A stretch of DNA of 14,342 nucleotides from the NCBI RefSeq assembly GCF_002811955.1, contig NZ_NPEF01000094.1:1-14342 (forward strand). The letters are read 5' to 3'. This document shows positions 6,401 to 13,880 of the stretch, piece after piece (the stretch's first letter is position 1; each line of letters begins with the position of its first letter). Source of the stretch: Leptospira ellisii. GTDB taxonomy: Bacteria > Spirochaetota > Leptospiria > Leptospirales > Leptospiraceae. The notes under the pieces are model-generated. The model searched no databases and had not been told where the DNA came from. It saw only the letters and a program-made list of their open reading frames with translations. Made by a program: the position numbers and the translations under genes.

Positions 6401-9162
6401 ACAATACCAATCAGGATCTTACAAATTCGGTAACCTGGTCCGCCTCCAATACGGCGTCTTCCACCATATCGAACGCCGCCGGAAACAAGGGAATCGCCAG
6501 CGCGATTCAAACGGGTGTCGGTAGGATTTCAGCCGCGCTCGGTTCGATTTCATCTAACACTGATTTAACGGTGACGGACGCGGTTCTCACGTCCGTTTCC
6601 GTATCACCCACCAATCCCTCGGTCAACGCGACCGCTACGAAACAATTTTCCGCGGTGGGAACGTATTCCGACGCGAGTACGATCGATCTTACGGATCTCG
6701 CCGCCTGGTCCAGTTCCAATACGGCCTCGGCGACGGTGAGCAACGCGTCGGGAAGCAGGGGTTTGGCGACGGGTATTTCCGCGGGAACGCCTTCCATATC
6801 GGCGACACACGCCTCCGTCACCGGAAGCACGACGTTGACCGTCAATGCGATCGACACGATCCCTCCTACGATCGTTTCGGCAACTTCGCTTTCTCCGACT
6901 TCTATCCGGATCGTATATTCTGAAAACGTAAACAATGCGGAGGCATTGACGCTCTCGAACTACAAAGTGATCAACGGATCCTCCTTCACTGGAATCTGTT
7001 CGGACAATTCGGATTTCACAGGAAACACACAAACCGGGGATTTCGTTTTGAGTTCGATTTCGGGTAGCGGCTCGACGTTTACGATCACGTTATCCTCCTC
7101 CCAAATTTCCGGAAAAACGTATACGGTTTCCGTAAACAAACCGGGCGTCCACGACTTGTCTTTCGCTCCCAACGCGCTCGGTTGTCCGAATAACGCCGAT
7201 TTTACGGGTCAGGAACAGCTCAAAATTTCCGGTGCGATATGCAGCACGGTGGGACGCGTCATCGTCTCTTTCTCCAAACCCTTATTTTCCGGAACGGACG
7301 TATCCAAATCCGCCGAATGTTCCAACGCGGTCCAATGCGCGTCGAGGTATAAATTTACCGGAGTATCCTCTCTCGGAAATGTAAGCAGCGCGAGAATTCT
7401 GGACGGAACCGTCTGCGGCGGAGCGCCTGCGGATTCGTCGAAAGTGTGCCTAACGCATTCGTTGTCGCAATCCGGAGGACAATATACGATCATCGCGGCC
7501 AACGGCTTGGATCAGGACGGATTCGACAATACATCGTGGGGTGCGATCCGCAACTCCTCCGACTCGGAAAATCTCCAGTCCTCTCCCAAGGATAGAACGA
7601 GCTTCATCGGATGCGGAAGTTCACCCGTAAATTTTTCGGACGGACCGATCGCGACCAATCCGTTCGGAGACGATTCCTCCTTCGGCTATCTAACTGGCTA
7701 CAACGGAAGGATTTATATAGGTCCCAACACGAACGGAAACCAAGCGGTGCGTTTCAATTACGACGGAACCTCTCCCGAGTCGGTTTCCTTCTCCTTTACC
7801 AAGGACACCACTTCCTCTTTCGGAACGTCTAACGTTTCGTCCAATAGCGCGTCGACGAGGGACGGAGGAATCGGAGTTCCTCCTTACGTCACCATCGGCC
7901 ATACGGGATGCACTCCGAATAACGCCAATCAGGCGACCGGTTGTGGTCCGGATAACGAGGACGGACGCGGCGTTTTTGCAACGGGAACGTTAGGCGGCAC
8001 GTCGCATATCCTAATGGCCGGTTCCCGTTCTTCGGAGAATTTCAATTACATCTACTATTCCTCGGACACCGACGCCGGCTTGGATTTCAAGTATATCGAC
8101 ATGGGGACGATCACCGGAACCGTGACTGCGGGAACTTCCGCGATCACGGTCCTCAACGACAGGATTTACTCCGGGTTTGCAAAGCGGAACCAAGGTTCCA
8201 ATTCGCCCGACTTCGGAAAGATAACCTTCAATTCATCGGATTCCTCGAGATGCACCGTAGGAAGCAATTGTAACGCGAACGACGGTTCGAGGGGAGATCG
8301 TTTCAGAATCGATCGTATGCCTTATTTCGGAGGCGGATCCCAGGATGGCGACAACTCTTCCATCAATTGGGCGTATTACGTCGGAATCGATTCCCTTCAC
8401 GTGTTCAACGGAAAAATCTACGCGGCCAACGGCGGTTTTCCGAACGCGGCGCATAACGGAAGTATAATACGTTCCACGGGCGGAAACCCTTCCCCCTGCG
8501 GCGGACCGGATAGCTGTCCGGGATGGACGGACGTCGCTCCGAGAACGAACGCCAAGTGGCACAACGGAAGCTCCAACAATTGGTTTTCACTTGAACTCGT
8601 AAAATATTTCGATATGATTTCCGCGGATAAGGCGTTCGCCCAATTCGCTGAATTCAACGGAAAACTCTACGCTACGAGAACGGTCTGCGTCACTCCTCAG
8701 GATAATTCCGGCCTACGCGGTTCGGTGCAGACGATCCCGGGTTGCACTAACGGTAATTATACGAATCGCCGACCTCAGTTATGGAAATGCGATCCGTCCC
8801 TTACCGGAAACGCTTCCGACTGCGATGCGGGAGATTGGAGCGTCGTAGGCGACGACGGAACCGGATTCACCAATTTCGGCAACTCGTCCAATCACAGTAT
8901 GACCATGGTAGTGACGAACGGATCTTATCTATATATCGGTTTTGACAACGAAAGCGGAATCCAAATCTGGAGAACGAACCTCCAGAATCCCGGTTCCGCC
9001 TCCACCTCTTGGGAACAGATCGGAGGGAACGGATTGGGGGATTCGCTGAATCGTCAGATATATTCCGCGATATCCGGAACCGACGGCGGAGTGAATTACA
9101 TCTACGTTAGCGCCGGAAAGAATAATCAACCGGTGCGCGTCTACAGACAGCAGAACAACTAA
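3484..9162 (+). CDS. ligB: LigB, leptospiral immunoglobulin-like surface lipoprotein
   Basis: This 1892-residue outer-surface lipoprotein adhesin is very close to the 1890 residues of L. interrogans LigB. LigB is known to bind host matrix proteins such as fibronectin, as well as fibrinogen and complement regulators. The signal peptide [18 protein letters not shown] ends in a spirochaetal lipobox with lipidated Cys18. Next come [20 protein letters not shown] and 12 bacterial Ig-like (Big_2) domains (about residues 50-1122), then a non-repeat C-terminal region (about 1123-1892) ending [12 protein letters not shown] 3484 is preferred over 3226 because it puts the cysteine at position 18, as in known LigB, while the longer form would add 86 residues without signal-peptide character. 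The gene is the first of a four-gene lipoprotein operon and its stop TAA overlaps the next ATG. No ligA lies downstream. An A8 run at 3581-3588, just after the signal region, is a possible slippage site. Confidence 0.96.
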   Translation: MRQRVFIFISLIALFQNCMAWPLMTGALGLAAQKKGGGVLFFLPPGSSQASITRIELTSREISIAKGTSSVLNVTAIYDNGTNEDITSSSDISSAQPAIASVQGNAVRGIAVGSSLLNAEYQGLTSQLQLSVTPASLVSIQVTSSETGSLPLGTSRRLSAVGLFSDGTNQDIGEDPLTIWSSANASSVSVDSGGVATAHNVGSANIRAAFGGRQGSLSIVAGAATLSSIQVTPSVSSVALGGEQQFVATGIYSDSSSQDITAFVTWTVLDTDVAIIGSGGLAETSGQGSTSVFATYGTKIGSSTLTVTQASLVSISLSPASSSLAKGLTRNFTATGILSDNTTLDVTDQVSWTSSDTNVAVVSNADGSHGLSRAVDSGTVTITAYIGGVEGSAELSVTSAQLVSIAVTPTLPSAPKGLTEQLTATGTYTDNSTQNITSSVTWSSSSSNATVSNALGSEGTVQANTAGNSTITATLGTISTNVTFTVSPAVLTSIQISPSHTSVAKGLNRSFNAVGIYSDSSNTDITAAVTWYSSNSAAAPVSNASGTEGTVYGNSEGSSGISASLGSVTSAASTLTVTAAELVSIGITPSSSSKAKGLMQNFTATGVFTDNSVQDITEQVVWFSSDESVTSVSNASGNRGTAYALNEGSSEISASLGPLASPFVTLSVTPAVLVSIAVTASNSSLAKGLTERFYATGTYSDNSTANVSASVSWSSSDSSKAQVDNASGEEGKVVAVNTGIVRITAAFGSISGSSDLTVSSAVLVSIQITPTNPSVAKGLSRQFAATGTYSDNSIRDLTASATWFSSDISKAIVDNSAGSEGMTNAINLGNSNISATYAGIQSPASVMTVTAAELVSITVNPSSPSKAKGLTQQFSATGIFTDSSSQNLTALATWYSSDPSVAPVSNASGNSGSATALSSGSAGIYAVYGQFTSNTADFTVTPAALVAIEISPANSSLAKGLSRQFSALGIYSDNTNQDLTNSVTWSASNTASSTISNAAGNKGIASAIQTGVGRISAALGSISSNTDLTVTDAVLTSVSVSPTNPSVNATATKQFSAVGTYSDASTIDLTDLAAWSSSNTASATVSNASGSRGLATGISAGTPSISATHASVTGSTTLTVNAIDTIPPTIVSATSLSPTSIRIVYSENVNNAEALTLSNYKVINGSSFTGICSDNSDFTGNTQTGDFVLSSISGSGSTFTITLSSSQISGKTYTVSVNKPGVHDLSFAPNALGCPNNADFTGQEQLKISGAICSTVGRVIVSFSKPLFSGTDVSKSAECSNAVQCASRYKFTGVSSLGNVSSARILDGTVCGGAPADSSKVCLTHSLSQSGGQYTIIAANGLDQDGFDNTSWGAIRNSSDSENLQSSPKDRTSFIGCGSSPVNFSDGPIATNPFGDDSSFGYLTGYNGRIYIGPNTNGNQAVRFNYDGTSPESVSFSFTKDTTSSFGTSNVSSNSASTRDGGIGVPPYVTIGHTGCTPNNANQATGCGPDNEDGRGVFATGTLGGTSHILMAGSRSSENFNYIYYSSDTDAGLDFKYIDMGTITGTVTAGTSAITVLNDRIYSGFAKRNQGSNSPDFGKITFNSSDSSRCTVGSNCNANDGSRGDRFRIDRMPYFGGGSQDGDNSSINWAYYVGIDSLHVFNGKIYAANGGFPNAAHNGSIIRSTGGNPSPCGGPDSCPGWTDVAPRTNAKWHNGSSNNWFSLELVKYFDMISADKAFAQFAEFNGKLYATRTVCVTPQDNSGLRGSVQTIPGCTNGNYTNRRPQLWKCDPSLTGNASDCDAGDWSVVGDDGTGFTNFGNSSNHSMTMVVTNGSYLYIGFDNESGIQIWRTNLQNPGSASTSWEQIGGNGLGDSLNRQIYSAISGTDGGVNYIYVSAGKNNQPVRVYRQQNN
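3631..6849 (+). repeat. Twelve tandem Big_2 Ig-like domain repeats within ligB
   Basis: There are twelve units of about 90 residues (about 268 bases). Each starts with a strand such as LVSIxVxP, followed by a KGL-type turn, TATGxYSDxSxQDIT, a VxWSSS block and VSNASGxxG-xA, and ends in LTVTxA. Unit starts read [110 protein letters not shown] and [10 protein letters not shown]. Units 4-11 carry the KGL turn. Units 1-3 and 12 vary (AKGT, PLGT, ALGG, VNATA). The repeats are clear as protein but well diverged as DNA. Confidence 0.93.
6853..9159 (+). other. LigB C-terminal region: two extra beta-sandwich-like units and a propeller-like repeat
   Basis: After the last Big_2 domain, [25 protein letters not shown] (from 6853) looks like the SbsA/SwmB class of Ig-like domain, with LSNYKV and a GKTYTVSV strand. 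A second similar unit from about 7231 ([18 protein letters not shown] to [19 protein letters not shown]) carries several cysteines. From about 7681, a motif of hydrophobic strand, NG, then (R/K)(I/L)Y recurs: [49 protein letters not shown] and [11 protein letters not shown], with a weaker [10 protein letters not shown] near 8050. Such spacing is typical of beta-propeller blades. The fold assignment is my inference from the pattern. Confidence 0.5.
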
Positions 9163-9626
9163 TGAAAGAATATACTAAAATTATGATATTCTATATCCCG
9201 ATCATGATTCTTCCCCTGATCGGATGCGAAACGGAACAGATCGGCGAACGGATTCCTTTCGTAAAGAACGACCGAAACGGAATGATACGCTCCCAATCCT
9301 TTCTCCACGGAAGGATGGAGACAGGGAAGGATCGGAAAACGTATTCGTTTTTTCTAAAACAAGCGGAGAACGTACAGGGGATTTTCCAGATCGATTCGAT
9401 CGACCCGGAACTCAGGATCCGTCTTATTAAAACCGGATATCCGCTCGGCTCGAAGACGGATTGCACAAATACGAATTCAGGAAACACGTATTCCTGCAGA
9501 ATAGAGATCCCGGCCTTGGAAAAGGGGAAGTATAAACTCTCGGTGTTCCGCGGTCTTGCGGACCGGGAATCCGACTTCAATCTATTCGCGGGAATATTCG
9601 GAAAAGGTTATGTCGATATCGAATGA
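9162..9626 (+). CDS. Small lipoprotein in the ligB operon (154 aa)
   Basis: The N-terminus [22 protein letters not shown] is a lipoprotein signal peptide with lipobox LPLIGC (Cys22), so the protein should be membrane-anchored. The mature part (about residues 23-154) contains KTYSFFLKQAENVQGIF, a Cys pair (TDCTNTNSGNTYSC) and LEKGKYKLSVFRG. That pattern of strands ending in a GKYKLSV strand resembles pre-peptidase C-terminal (PPC-like) beta-sandwich domains, but I do not recognise the family with certainty. The start ATG shares its A with the TAA stop of ligB (TAATG), which implies translational coupling. An in-frame ATG at 9183 is an alternative start that would keep the lipobox. Its partner or role is unknown. 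Its position suggests work at the surface together with LigB. Confidence 0.8.
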   Translation: MKEYTKIMIFYIPIMILPLIGCETEQIGERIPFVKNDRNGMIRSQSFLHGRMETGKDRKTYSFFLKQAENVQGIFQIDSIDPELRIRLIKTGYPLGSKTDCTNTNSGNTYSCRIEIPALEKGKYKLSVFRGLADRESDFNLFAGIFGKGYVDIE

Positions 9627-10005
9627 TAAATTCTTCCACAAAATCGCGCTTCTTGCGATCCTCCTTATGATTTTCGGAACGTTTAGCGCCTGTCAACACG
9701 CGCGCGTCCGTTTTCCGCAGAATCCACCCAAGTCCTGTTTAAATCCGGCGAATCAGAAACAGTGCAAAACCGCGATGGAGGAAAGAGAACGGTTGAATTC
9801 GCAGCCGTCTCCGGTACATACGATTCCTCAGCCGTTTTATTTTTGGGGAATGAACCCTAAAAATTATCCGGTCGAAGCCGCCTCGTATTGTCCCAATGGG
9901 GTGCGCGAAGCGCATCAGTATTCCACTTTTTTCGATTCCTTATACGAACAACTCACGCTGGGAATCTATTCCCCGCGCACTCTTGACCTGGTCTGTTACA
10001 ATTGA
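9610..10005 (+). CDS. Bor/Iss-like lipoprotein (first copy)
   Basis: This is a 131-residue lipoprotein. A positively charged start and hydrophobic stretch (KIALLAILLMIFGTFSAC) lead to lipid-modified Cys28. The C-terminal half (FYFWGMNPKNYPVEAASYC, then a Phe block and LTLGIYSPRTLDLVC) has the spacing of the Bor/Iss family: C-x-G, a Phe block, TLGIY-x-P, then V-x-C. In phage lambda and E. coli this family is associated with survival in serum. The ATG at 9610 is preferred because GGAAAAGG sits just upstream and the signal peptide begins properly; the frame extends further up to 9556 without signal features. It overlaps the previous gene by 17 bases. An acidic, Gln- and Cys-rich spacer lies between the anchor and the Bor-like part. 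The serum-resistance role is inferred. Confidence 0.78.
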   Translation: MSISNDKFFHKIALLAILLMIFGTFSACQHARVRFPQNPPKSCLNPANQKQCKTAMEERERLNSQPSPVHTIPQPFYFWGMNPKNYPVEAASYCPNGVREAHQYSTFFDSLYEQLTLGIYSPRTLDLVCYN

Positions 10006-10328
10006 TGAAAACGACGATATCGCAACTTCTTTCCAAAATAGCGCTCGCGGCGTTCGTGTGTTCCGCTTGGGCGTGTCACAATACCACATTACAAGTTTCT
10101 CATACGAAAGAATTCGATATTCCCGCACAGAACGCAGTACCGGAAGACGAATTCAAACAGGGCGGTTTTTTGGCGGGATTGATCGAGGCGTTTTCCGCGC
10201 CGGAAGCGAAATGCGCTTCGGGGAAACCGATAATCCAAATTCGAAGGGATTTTATGGATAACGTGATCCATTGGACGATCGGCGGGGTTTATACTAGAAG
10301 AACGGTCCGTATATTCTGTAAAAAATGA
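10005..10328 (+). CDS. Bor/Iss-like lipoprotein (second copy)
   Basis: This is a 107-residue lipoprotein. The signal MKTTISQLLSKIALAAFVC is followed by SAWAC, with Cys24 the likely lipidated residue. The C-terminal block PEAKCASGKPIIQIRRDF, then HWTIGGVYTRRTVRIFC, aligns with the first copy (C-x-x-G, F-x-D, T-x-G-x-Y-x-x-RT, final Cys) and with phage lambda Bor. The two genes are therefore diverged tandem paralogues. The start ATG overlaps the previous stop as TGATG; an in-frame TTG at 10002 is less likely. It is the last gene of the ligB operon, with a strong hairpin terminator 7 bases after its stop. The function is inferred from family and context only. Confidence 0.75.
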   Translation: MKTTISQLLSKIALAAFVCSAWACHNTTLQVSHTKEFDIPAQNAVPEDEFKQGGFLAGLIEAFSAPEAKCASGKPIIQIRRDFMDNVIHWTIGGVYTRRTVRIFCKK

Positions 10329-10335
10329 TTCGGAC

Positions 10336-10364
10336 ATTCGACGGAGACGAGAACTCCGTCGAAT
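10336..10364. terminator. Strong hairpin terminator closing the ligB operon
   Basis: A perfect 11-bp stem, ATTCGACGGAG (10336-10346) paired with CTCCGTCGAAT (10354-10364), encloses a 7-base loop. On the plus strand it is followed by a short T-rich run (CTTTGTT). It sits between the last lipoprotein gene and the convergent VOC gene, so it may serve both strands, although the minus-strand T run is several bases away. Confidence 0.8.
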
Positions 10365-10369
10365 CTTTG

Positions 10370-10786
10370 TTAGTCGGGATCCTTGGGTCCAGGATAAAAA
10401 CCCGGATTCCACGCTACTTCCCAATAATGACCGTCCGGATCCTGGAAATAACCGGAATAACCTCCCCAGAACACGTCTTGAGGCCGTTTTATTATCTTTG
10501 CGCCCGCGGCTTCAGCCTTTTGAAACACACGATCCACTTCCTCTTTCGAAAGCCCGTTGTAAGCCAACGTGATTCCCGAAAATCCGCTTCCTTCCGCGGG
10601 AACTCCGATATCAGCGGCCAATTCCTCCCTCGGATATATGGCGATCCAAGTTCCGTTTAACATGAAGAAGGCGATCTCTCCTCCTTCGAAATCCATTTTA
10701 GGAAACCCGAGCCCGTCCCGATAAAAACGCAGGGATTCCTGAAAATCTTTTACGCCGAGAGTGATTAGATTGATTCGCGGTTGCAT
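10370..10786 (-). CDS. VOC (glyoxalase/dioxygenase fold) family protein
   Basis: This 138-residue cytoplasmic protein has two vicinal-oxygen-chelate modules. Module one runs INLITLGVKDFQESLRFYRD to WIAIYPREEL, and module two runs GITLAYNGLSKEEVDRVF to SGYFQDPDGHYWEVAWNP. The FYRDGLGFP and DPDGHYWEV signatures are typical of the superfamily. The usual metal-binding His at the start of module one is replaced (Leu7 region) and module two also lacks its His, while Glu123 of WEV is present. Classical glyoxalase I activity is therefore doubtful and the substrate is unknown. The frame is open further upstream, but ATG 10786 gives the family-typical start MQPRINLITLGV. It lies 44 bases downstream of the deaminase gene on the same strand, so the two are probably co-transcribed. 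Confidence 0.88.
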   Translation of the reverse strand: MQPRINLITLGVKDFQESLRFYRDGLGFPKMDFEGGEIAFFMLNGTWIAIYPREELAADIGVPAEGSGFSGITLAYNGLSKEEVDRVFQKAEAAGAKIIKRPQDVFWGGYSGYFQDPDGHYWEVAWNPGFYPGPKDPD

Positions 10787-10830
10787 GGCGTTTATGAAAC
10801 GCGAAGGAAATGTTTTAGCAAAGCAATATT

Positions 10831-12177
10831 TTATTCGGAGACGAGCGTTTTCGTGCGCAGACCGTATCTCGATTTGACCTGATTGATCTTTTTTTCCATT
10901 TCGGCCCAAAGAGATTCCTTATTGGGATGAAAGGACGCGAAAACGCCTTGCCGTATCAGATCTATTATCTCGTCCAGGGAGAAGTCCAAAAATCTCCAAA
11001 GTTTAAAATATTCGTAAGTCAGATTGACGTTGAATATCTCGGGATCGTCGGTGTTTATACTCAACGGAAGTCCCTGATCGTAATAATAACGGACGGGATG
11101 ATTCTGTTCTTTACGAACGTATTTACCGGTGAACACGTTAGACGTCACACAAATCTCGATCGGAATGCGGTTTTCCCGAAGATACTTAACCAGCTCCGGA
11201 TCCTGGATCGCGGAGGTTCCGTGCCCGATCCTCTCCGCCTTCAGCAATTCCACCGCTTCCCAAATCGCCCAAGGCCCGTCGTCCTCTCCGGAGTGGGCCA
11301 CGACTCTTAAACCGGCTTCCCGCGCTTTTTGAAACACTTCCTGATAATCTCTTGCAGGCCCCATCAACTCGGCGCCGCCGAGTCCGATTCCGATGACTTC
11401 CGGATGTCTTAGTTTCAAAACGCGGTTGAGATTGTTCATCGCGTTCTCCGGTCCGAAGGATCTGGAAACATCGACTAACAAGCGTATTGTGATTCCGTCC
11501 TTCGCCTTCTCTTCGCGGATGCGTCCTACGAGAAAATCGATCATCTCCTCGAAATCGAGTCCGTTCTGGATGAATTTGGAAGGGGCGAAAAATACTTCCG
11601 AATAGACGATGTTGTTGGCGCGCATATATTCCGCGAGACTTCCTACGAAAAAGGAGAAGTCTGCGGGCTCTTTGACGAGGGATTGTATGAAAAAGAAAAC
11701 CTGGATGAATCCGTTCAGATCCTTGAAGTTGAATTTTGCCTCGAACTCCTCTTCCGATACGCTGATCCCGTTTTTCGCCATGAGCTGTTTCATCGTATCT
11801 TTGTTTACGCAGGCTTCAAGATGTAGGTGAATTTCGGTTTTAGGGAGTTCCCGCAAAAAATTGATTACGTCTTGATCGTCCGGCTTTTCTTTCGAAAGAT
11901 CTCCCGACGGAAACAGACCCTTGATCGGAACCGGGGTCTCCTGCGGAATTCCAGGTGTAGGAACTCCCAAAATCCAATTCGGCGGATCGAGGACTTCGAG
12001 CTCCATAAGCCCGACCCGTTCGTTCAAAAGAACGTTGATCTGTTTGTCGAATGAAATCTGAAGGGAGGAGGAATACGGTCGGTCCGCCGGTAATCTCGAC
12101 TTAAGTCGATTCAGTTCGGTGACATCGCGATCGATGATCCGAATTCTGTCTAAGATCTCCCCAAAAGTTAGAGCCAC
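10831..12177 (-). CDS. Adenosine deaminase family enzyme with N-terminal extension
   Basis: This 448-residue metal-dependent amidohydrolase has the adenosine/adenine deaminase signatures, so it probably deaminates a purine (nucleoside) in salvage. Visible motifs are KTEIHLHLEAC (metal ligands His117 and His119), VVAHSGEDDG (His295 and catalytic Glu298), ERIGHGTSAIQDP (His319), EICVTSNVFTG, and LSINTDDPEIF (Asp377/Asp378). About 110 residues precede the first metal motif, where a typical family member has about 10-20. That segment looks helical or charged at residues 1-60 and then Pro-rich. The start used is GTG at 12177 and is uncertain, because no clear ribosome binding site is seen. The VOC gene follows on the same strand. 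Adenosine, adenine or a modified base cannot be separated from sequence alone. Confidence 0.88.
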   Translation of the reverse strand: MALTFGEILDRIRIIDRDVTELNRLKSRLPADRPYSSSLQISFDKQINVLLNERVGLMELEVLDPPNWILGVPTPGIPQETPVPIKGLFPSGDLSKEKPDDQDVINFLRELPKTEIHLHLEACVNKDTMKQLMAKNGISVSEEEFEAKFNFKDLNGFIQVFFFIQSLVKEPADFSFFVGSLAEYMRANNIVYSEVFFAPSKFIQNGLDFEEMIDFLVGRIREEKAKDGITIRLLVDVSRSFGPENAMNNLNRVLKLRHPEVIGIGLGGAELMGPARDYQEVFQKAREAGLRVVAHSGEDDGPWAIWEAVELLKAERIGHGTSAIQDPELVKYLRENRIPIEICVTSNVFTGKYVRKEQNHPVRYYYDQGLPLSINTDDPEIFNVNLTYEYFKLWRFLDFSLDEIIDLIRQGVFASFHPNKESLWAEMEKKINQVKSRYGLRTKTLVSE

Positions 12178-12291
12178 TAAGGCAAAATATATTTCCTGCC
12201 AAAAGATTTCAATTCTGATTCGGACGGGGAGTTCCTACGCCTTAGGGATTCCCGGCGAATCCTTCGAATTCGATCTTTGTCTTTCTAAAAA

Positions 12292-12307
12292 TGCGGTAGT
12301 TCCCGCA
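12292..12307. repeat. Short hairpin repeat, copy 1
   Basis: TGCGG and CCGCA form a 5-bp stem around the loop TAGTTC. The core GCGGTAGTTCCCGC recurs exactly at 12550-12563. Short interspersed GTAGTTCCCAC-like elements are, from memory, common in Leptospira intergenic DNA; this would be a G+C-richer form. Confidence 0.6.
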
Positions 12308-12549
12308 CTTCAAGAACGGGCATGTCGGAACACGAACCGCACCCCGTTTACGACCCCGCAAGCGACATGCAGGGCTTGGTCCGGAAGCGCGGGTTTTTCA
12401 CGCAGGATAACCTCCCAACGATCTCCCGGCTCGCGCTTACGACCGAGCGAAAGCGAGCCCGGAATGGTGCGGTCCTCGCGTGGGAACTCATACAAAAAGG
12501 AAATACCACCGCGGAATTTTCCCGCGCGAGGATGCGGCCGAAAACTTTC

Positions 12550-12563
12550 GCGGTAGTTCCCGC
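12550..12563. repeat. Short hairpin repeat, copy 2
   Basis: This second exact copy of the 14-base core GCGGTAGTTCCCGC has a 4-bp stem and a TAGTTC loop. It is followed by ATTTTT, so it could also act as a weak terminator-like structure. It lies about 80 bases upstream of the aminotransferase start. Confidence 0.6.
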
Positions 12564-12641
12564 ATTTTTCCCTTTCACGGCCGGATTTCCCTCTCAGGAA
12601 AATCGTATTTTTGCCGAGAATCTTAGAAACACCGGAGGTTT

Positions 12642-13850
12642 ATGTCCGATATGATCACCGCACGCAAAACGTTTCTTCCCTTTGCGCTTCCTTGTATTTC
12701 GGAAAAAGCGATCGAAGAGGTTTCCGCAGTTCTTCGATCGGGATGGATCACCTCCGGCCCCAAAGTGAAGGAATTCGAGGACGAATTCGCGCGTTACACG
12801 GGCTCCTCCTACGCCCTCGCATTAAACTCCGCCACCGCCGGACTTCATCTCGCTCTCGAAGCCATCGGCATGAGCAAAGAGGACGCGGCGATTTGTCCCG
12901 CCGTCACGTTCACCGCTACCGCGGAAGTGATCTGTTACTTCGACGCGGAACCGATCCTTACCGACGTCGATCCTCTTTTCAACTTGATGACTCCCGAAAC
13001 TCTCCGCGCTACGATCGAACGCGAATGTATCTACCGCAACGGTTCCCTTCTTCATAAAAAAACCGGCAAAACCGTCCGTGCGATCCTACCCGTTCATCTA
13101 GCGGGTGTTATCTGCGACATGGAGGGGATCCTGGAGATCGCGAAAGAATATCATCTTTATGTGATAGAGGACGCGGCCCACGCGTTCCCCGCCGTCCATA
13201 AGGGAAGAAAGATCGGAACCTTCGGAGATTTCACCGTTTTCAGCTTCTACGCGACCAAGGGAATCACCACCGGAGAAGGCGGAATGGTCACTACCAATCA
13301 CTCGTATTTCGCGGATAGAATCAAACTCATGCGTCTTCACGGAATCAACCGTGAAACGTACGATCGTCCGGGTTGGTATTACGAAGTAGTCTCTCCCGGT
13401 TTTAAATACAACATGACCGATGTCGCGGCCGCACTCGGAGTCGTCCAACTTTCGGAAGCCGACGACTTTTGGAAAAGAAGGATCGACATCGCGGAATTAT
13501 ACAGAAAGGAATTTTCGGATCTTCCCTTTCTTCACCTTCCTCTTCCCGCTCCGGACGGAGAACACTCCTGGCATCTTTTCCGGGTGGAAGTGGACCGCGT
13601 ATCCTCCCAAATGGACCGCGACATATTTGCTTCAGAATTAAAAAAACGTAATATAGGATCCAGTCTCCACTTTATCCCGCTCTACGAACATCCCTTCTAC
13701 GCGTCCCGCTACGGCTTTAAAAAGGAACACTTCCCGAACGCGAACGCGATGTATTCGAGATCGCTTTCCATTCCCCTTTTCCCGGGAATGAAGGACGAGG
13801 ACGTTCAGGACGTCGTCCGCGCTGTTAAGGAAATTTTGGGCGGTCTTTGA
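12642..13850 (+). CDS. DegT/DnrJ/EryC1 (ArnB-like) PLP-dependent sugar aminotransferase
   Basis: This 402-residue cytoplasmic enzyme belongs to the family that transfers an amino group to keto-sugar nucleotides for surface polysaccharide or lipid A decoration. Visible features are SGWITSGPKVKEFEDEFA near residue 33, LNSATAGLHLAL (cofactor phosphate region, residues 61-72), CPAVTFTATAEV, LPVHLAGVICDM, VIEDAAHAF (Asp177 contacting the PLP ring nitrogen), and FSFYATKGITTGEGGMV. Lys206 of the last motif is the Schiff-base lysine. The C-terminal substrate part has HSWHLFRVEV and SLHFIPLYEHPFY. Length is normal for the family. GGAGG five bases before ATG 12642 fixes the start. It stands alone here with no other sugar-nucleotide genes nearby, so the sugar is unknown. 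ArnB-type activity is one possibility. Confidence 0.92.
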   Translation: MSDMITARKTFLPFALPCISEKAIEEVSAVLRSGWITSGPKVKEFEDEFARYTGSSYALALNSATAGLHLALEAIGMSKEDAAICPAVTFTATAEVICYFDAEPILTDVDPLFNLMTPETLRATIERECIYRNGSLLHKKTGKTVRAILPVHLAGVICDMEGILEIAKEYHLYVIEDAAHAFPAVHKGRKIGTFGDFTVFSFYATKGITTGEGGMVTTNHSYFADRIKLMRLHGINRETYDRPGWYYEVVSPGFKYNMTDVAAALGVVQLSEADDFWKRRIDIAELYRKEFSDLPFLHLPLPAPDGEHSWHLFRVEVDRVSSQMDRDIFASELKKRNIGSSLHFIPLYEHPFYASRYGFKKEHFPNANAMYSRSLSIPLFPGMKDEDVQDVVRAVKEILGGL

Positions 13851-13880
13851 AAGAAGGAAGGGTTTGTTCGGGTATGTGAA

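Larger units (their letters stand above)
12178..12641. other. Hairpin-rich intergenic region between divergent genes
   Basis: This 464-base gap has no convincing gene; the short ORFs in it lack family features and ribosome binding sites. It is rich in self-complementary pieces. GCATGTCG (12320-12327) matches CGACATGC (12363-12370). AACGGG (12315-12320) matches CCCGTT (12343-12348). CCCGC (12355-12359) matches GCGGG (12389-12393), which is followed by five T. GGCTCGC near 12428 pairs with GCGAGCC near 12463. Short motifs of the TAGTTCCC/GGGAACT type occur near 12231, 12297, 12481 and 12554. The region must also hold promoters for both flanking genes, but I cannot place them. Confidence 0.6.

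Noticed and set aside
3631..6849. Regular about 268-base periodicity as a CRISPR or DNA tandem array
   Set aside because: The repeat is at protein level (Ig-like domains). The units are too long and too diverged in DNA for a CRISPR array.
9556..9609. Longer start for the first Bor-like gene
   Set aside because: The added residues are hydrophilic and precede a good signal peptide. A purine-rich ribosome binding site lies just before ATG 9610.
12119..12654. Several ORFs of 60-145 residues in the gap between the deaminase and aminotransferase genes
   Set aside because: They overlap on both strands, are rich in Arg and Pro from the local G+C bias, and run through hairpin repeats. None shows a family motif or a ribosome binding site.
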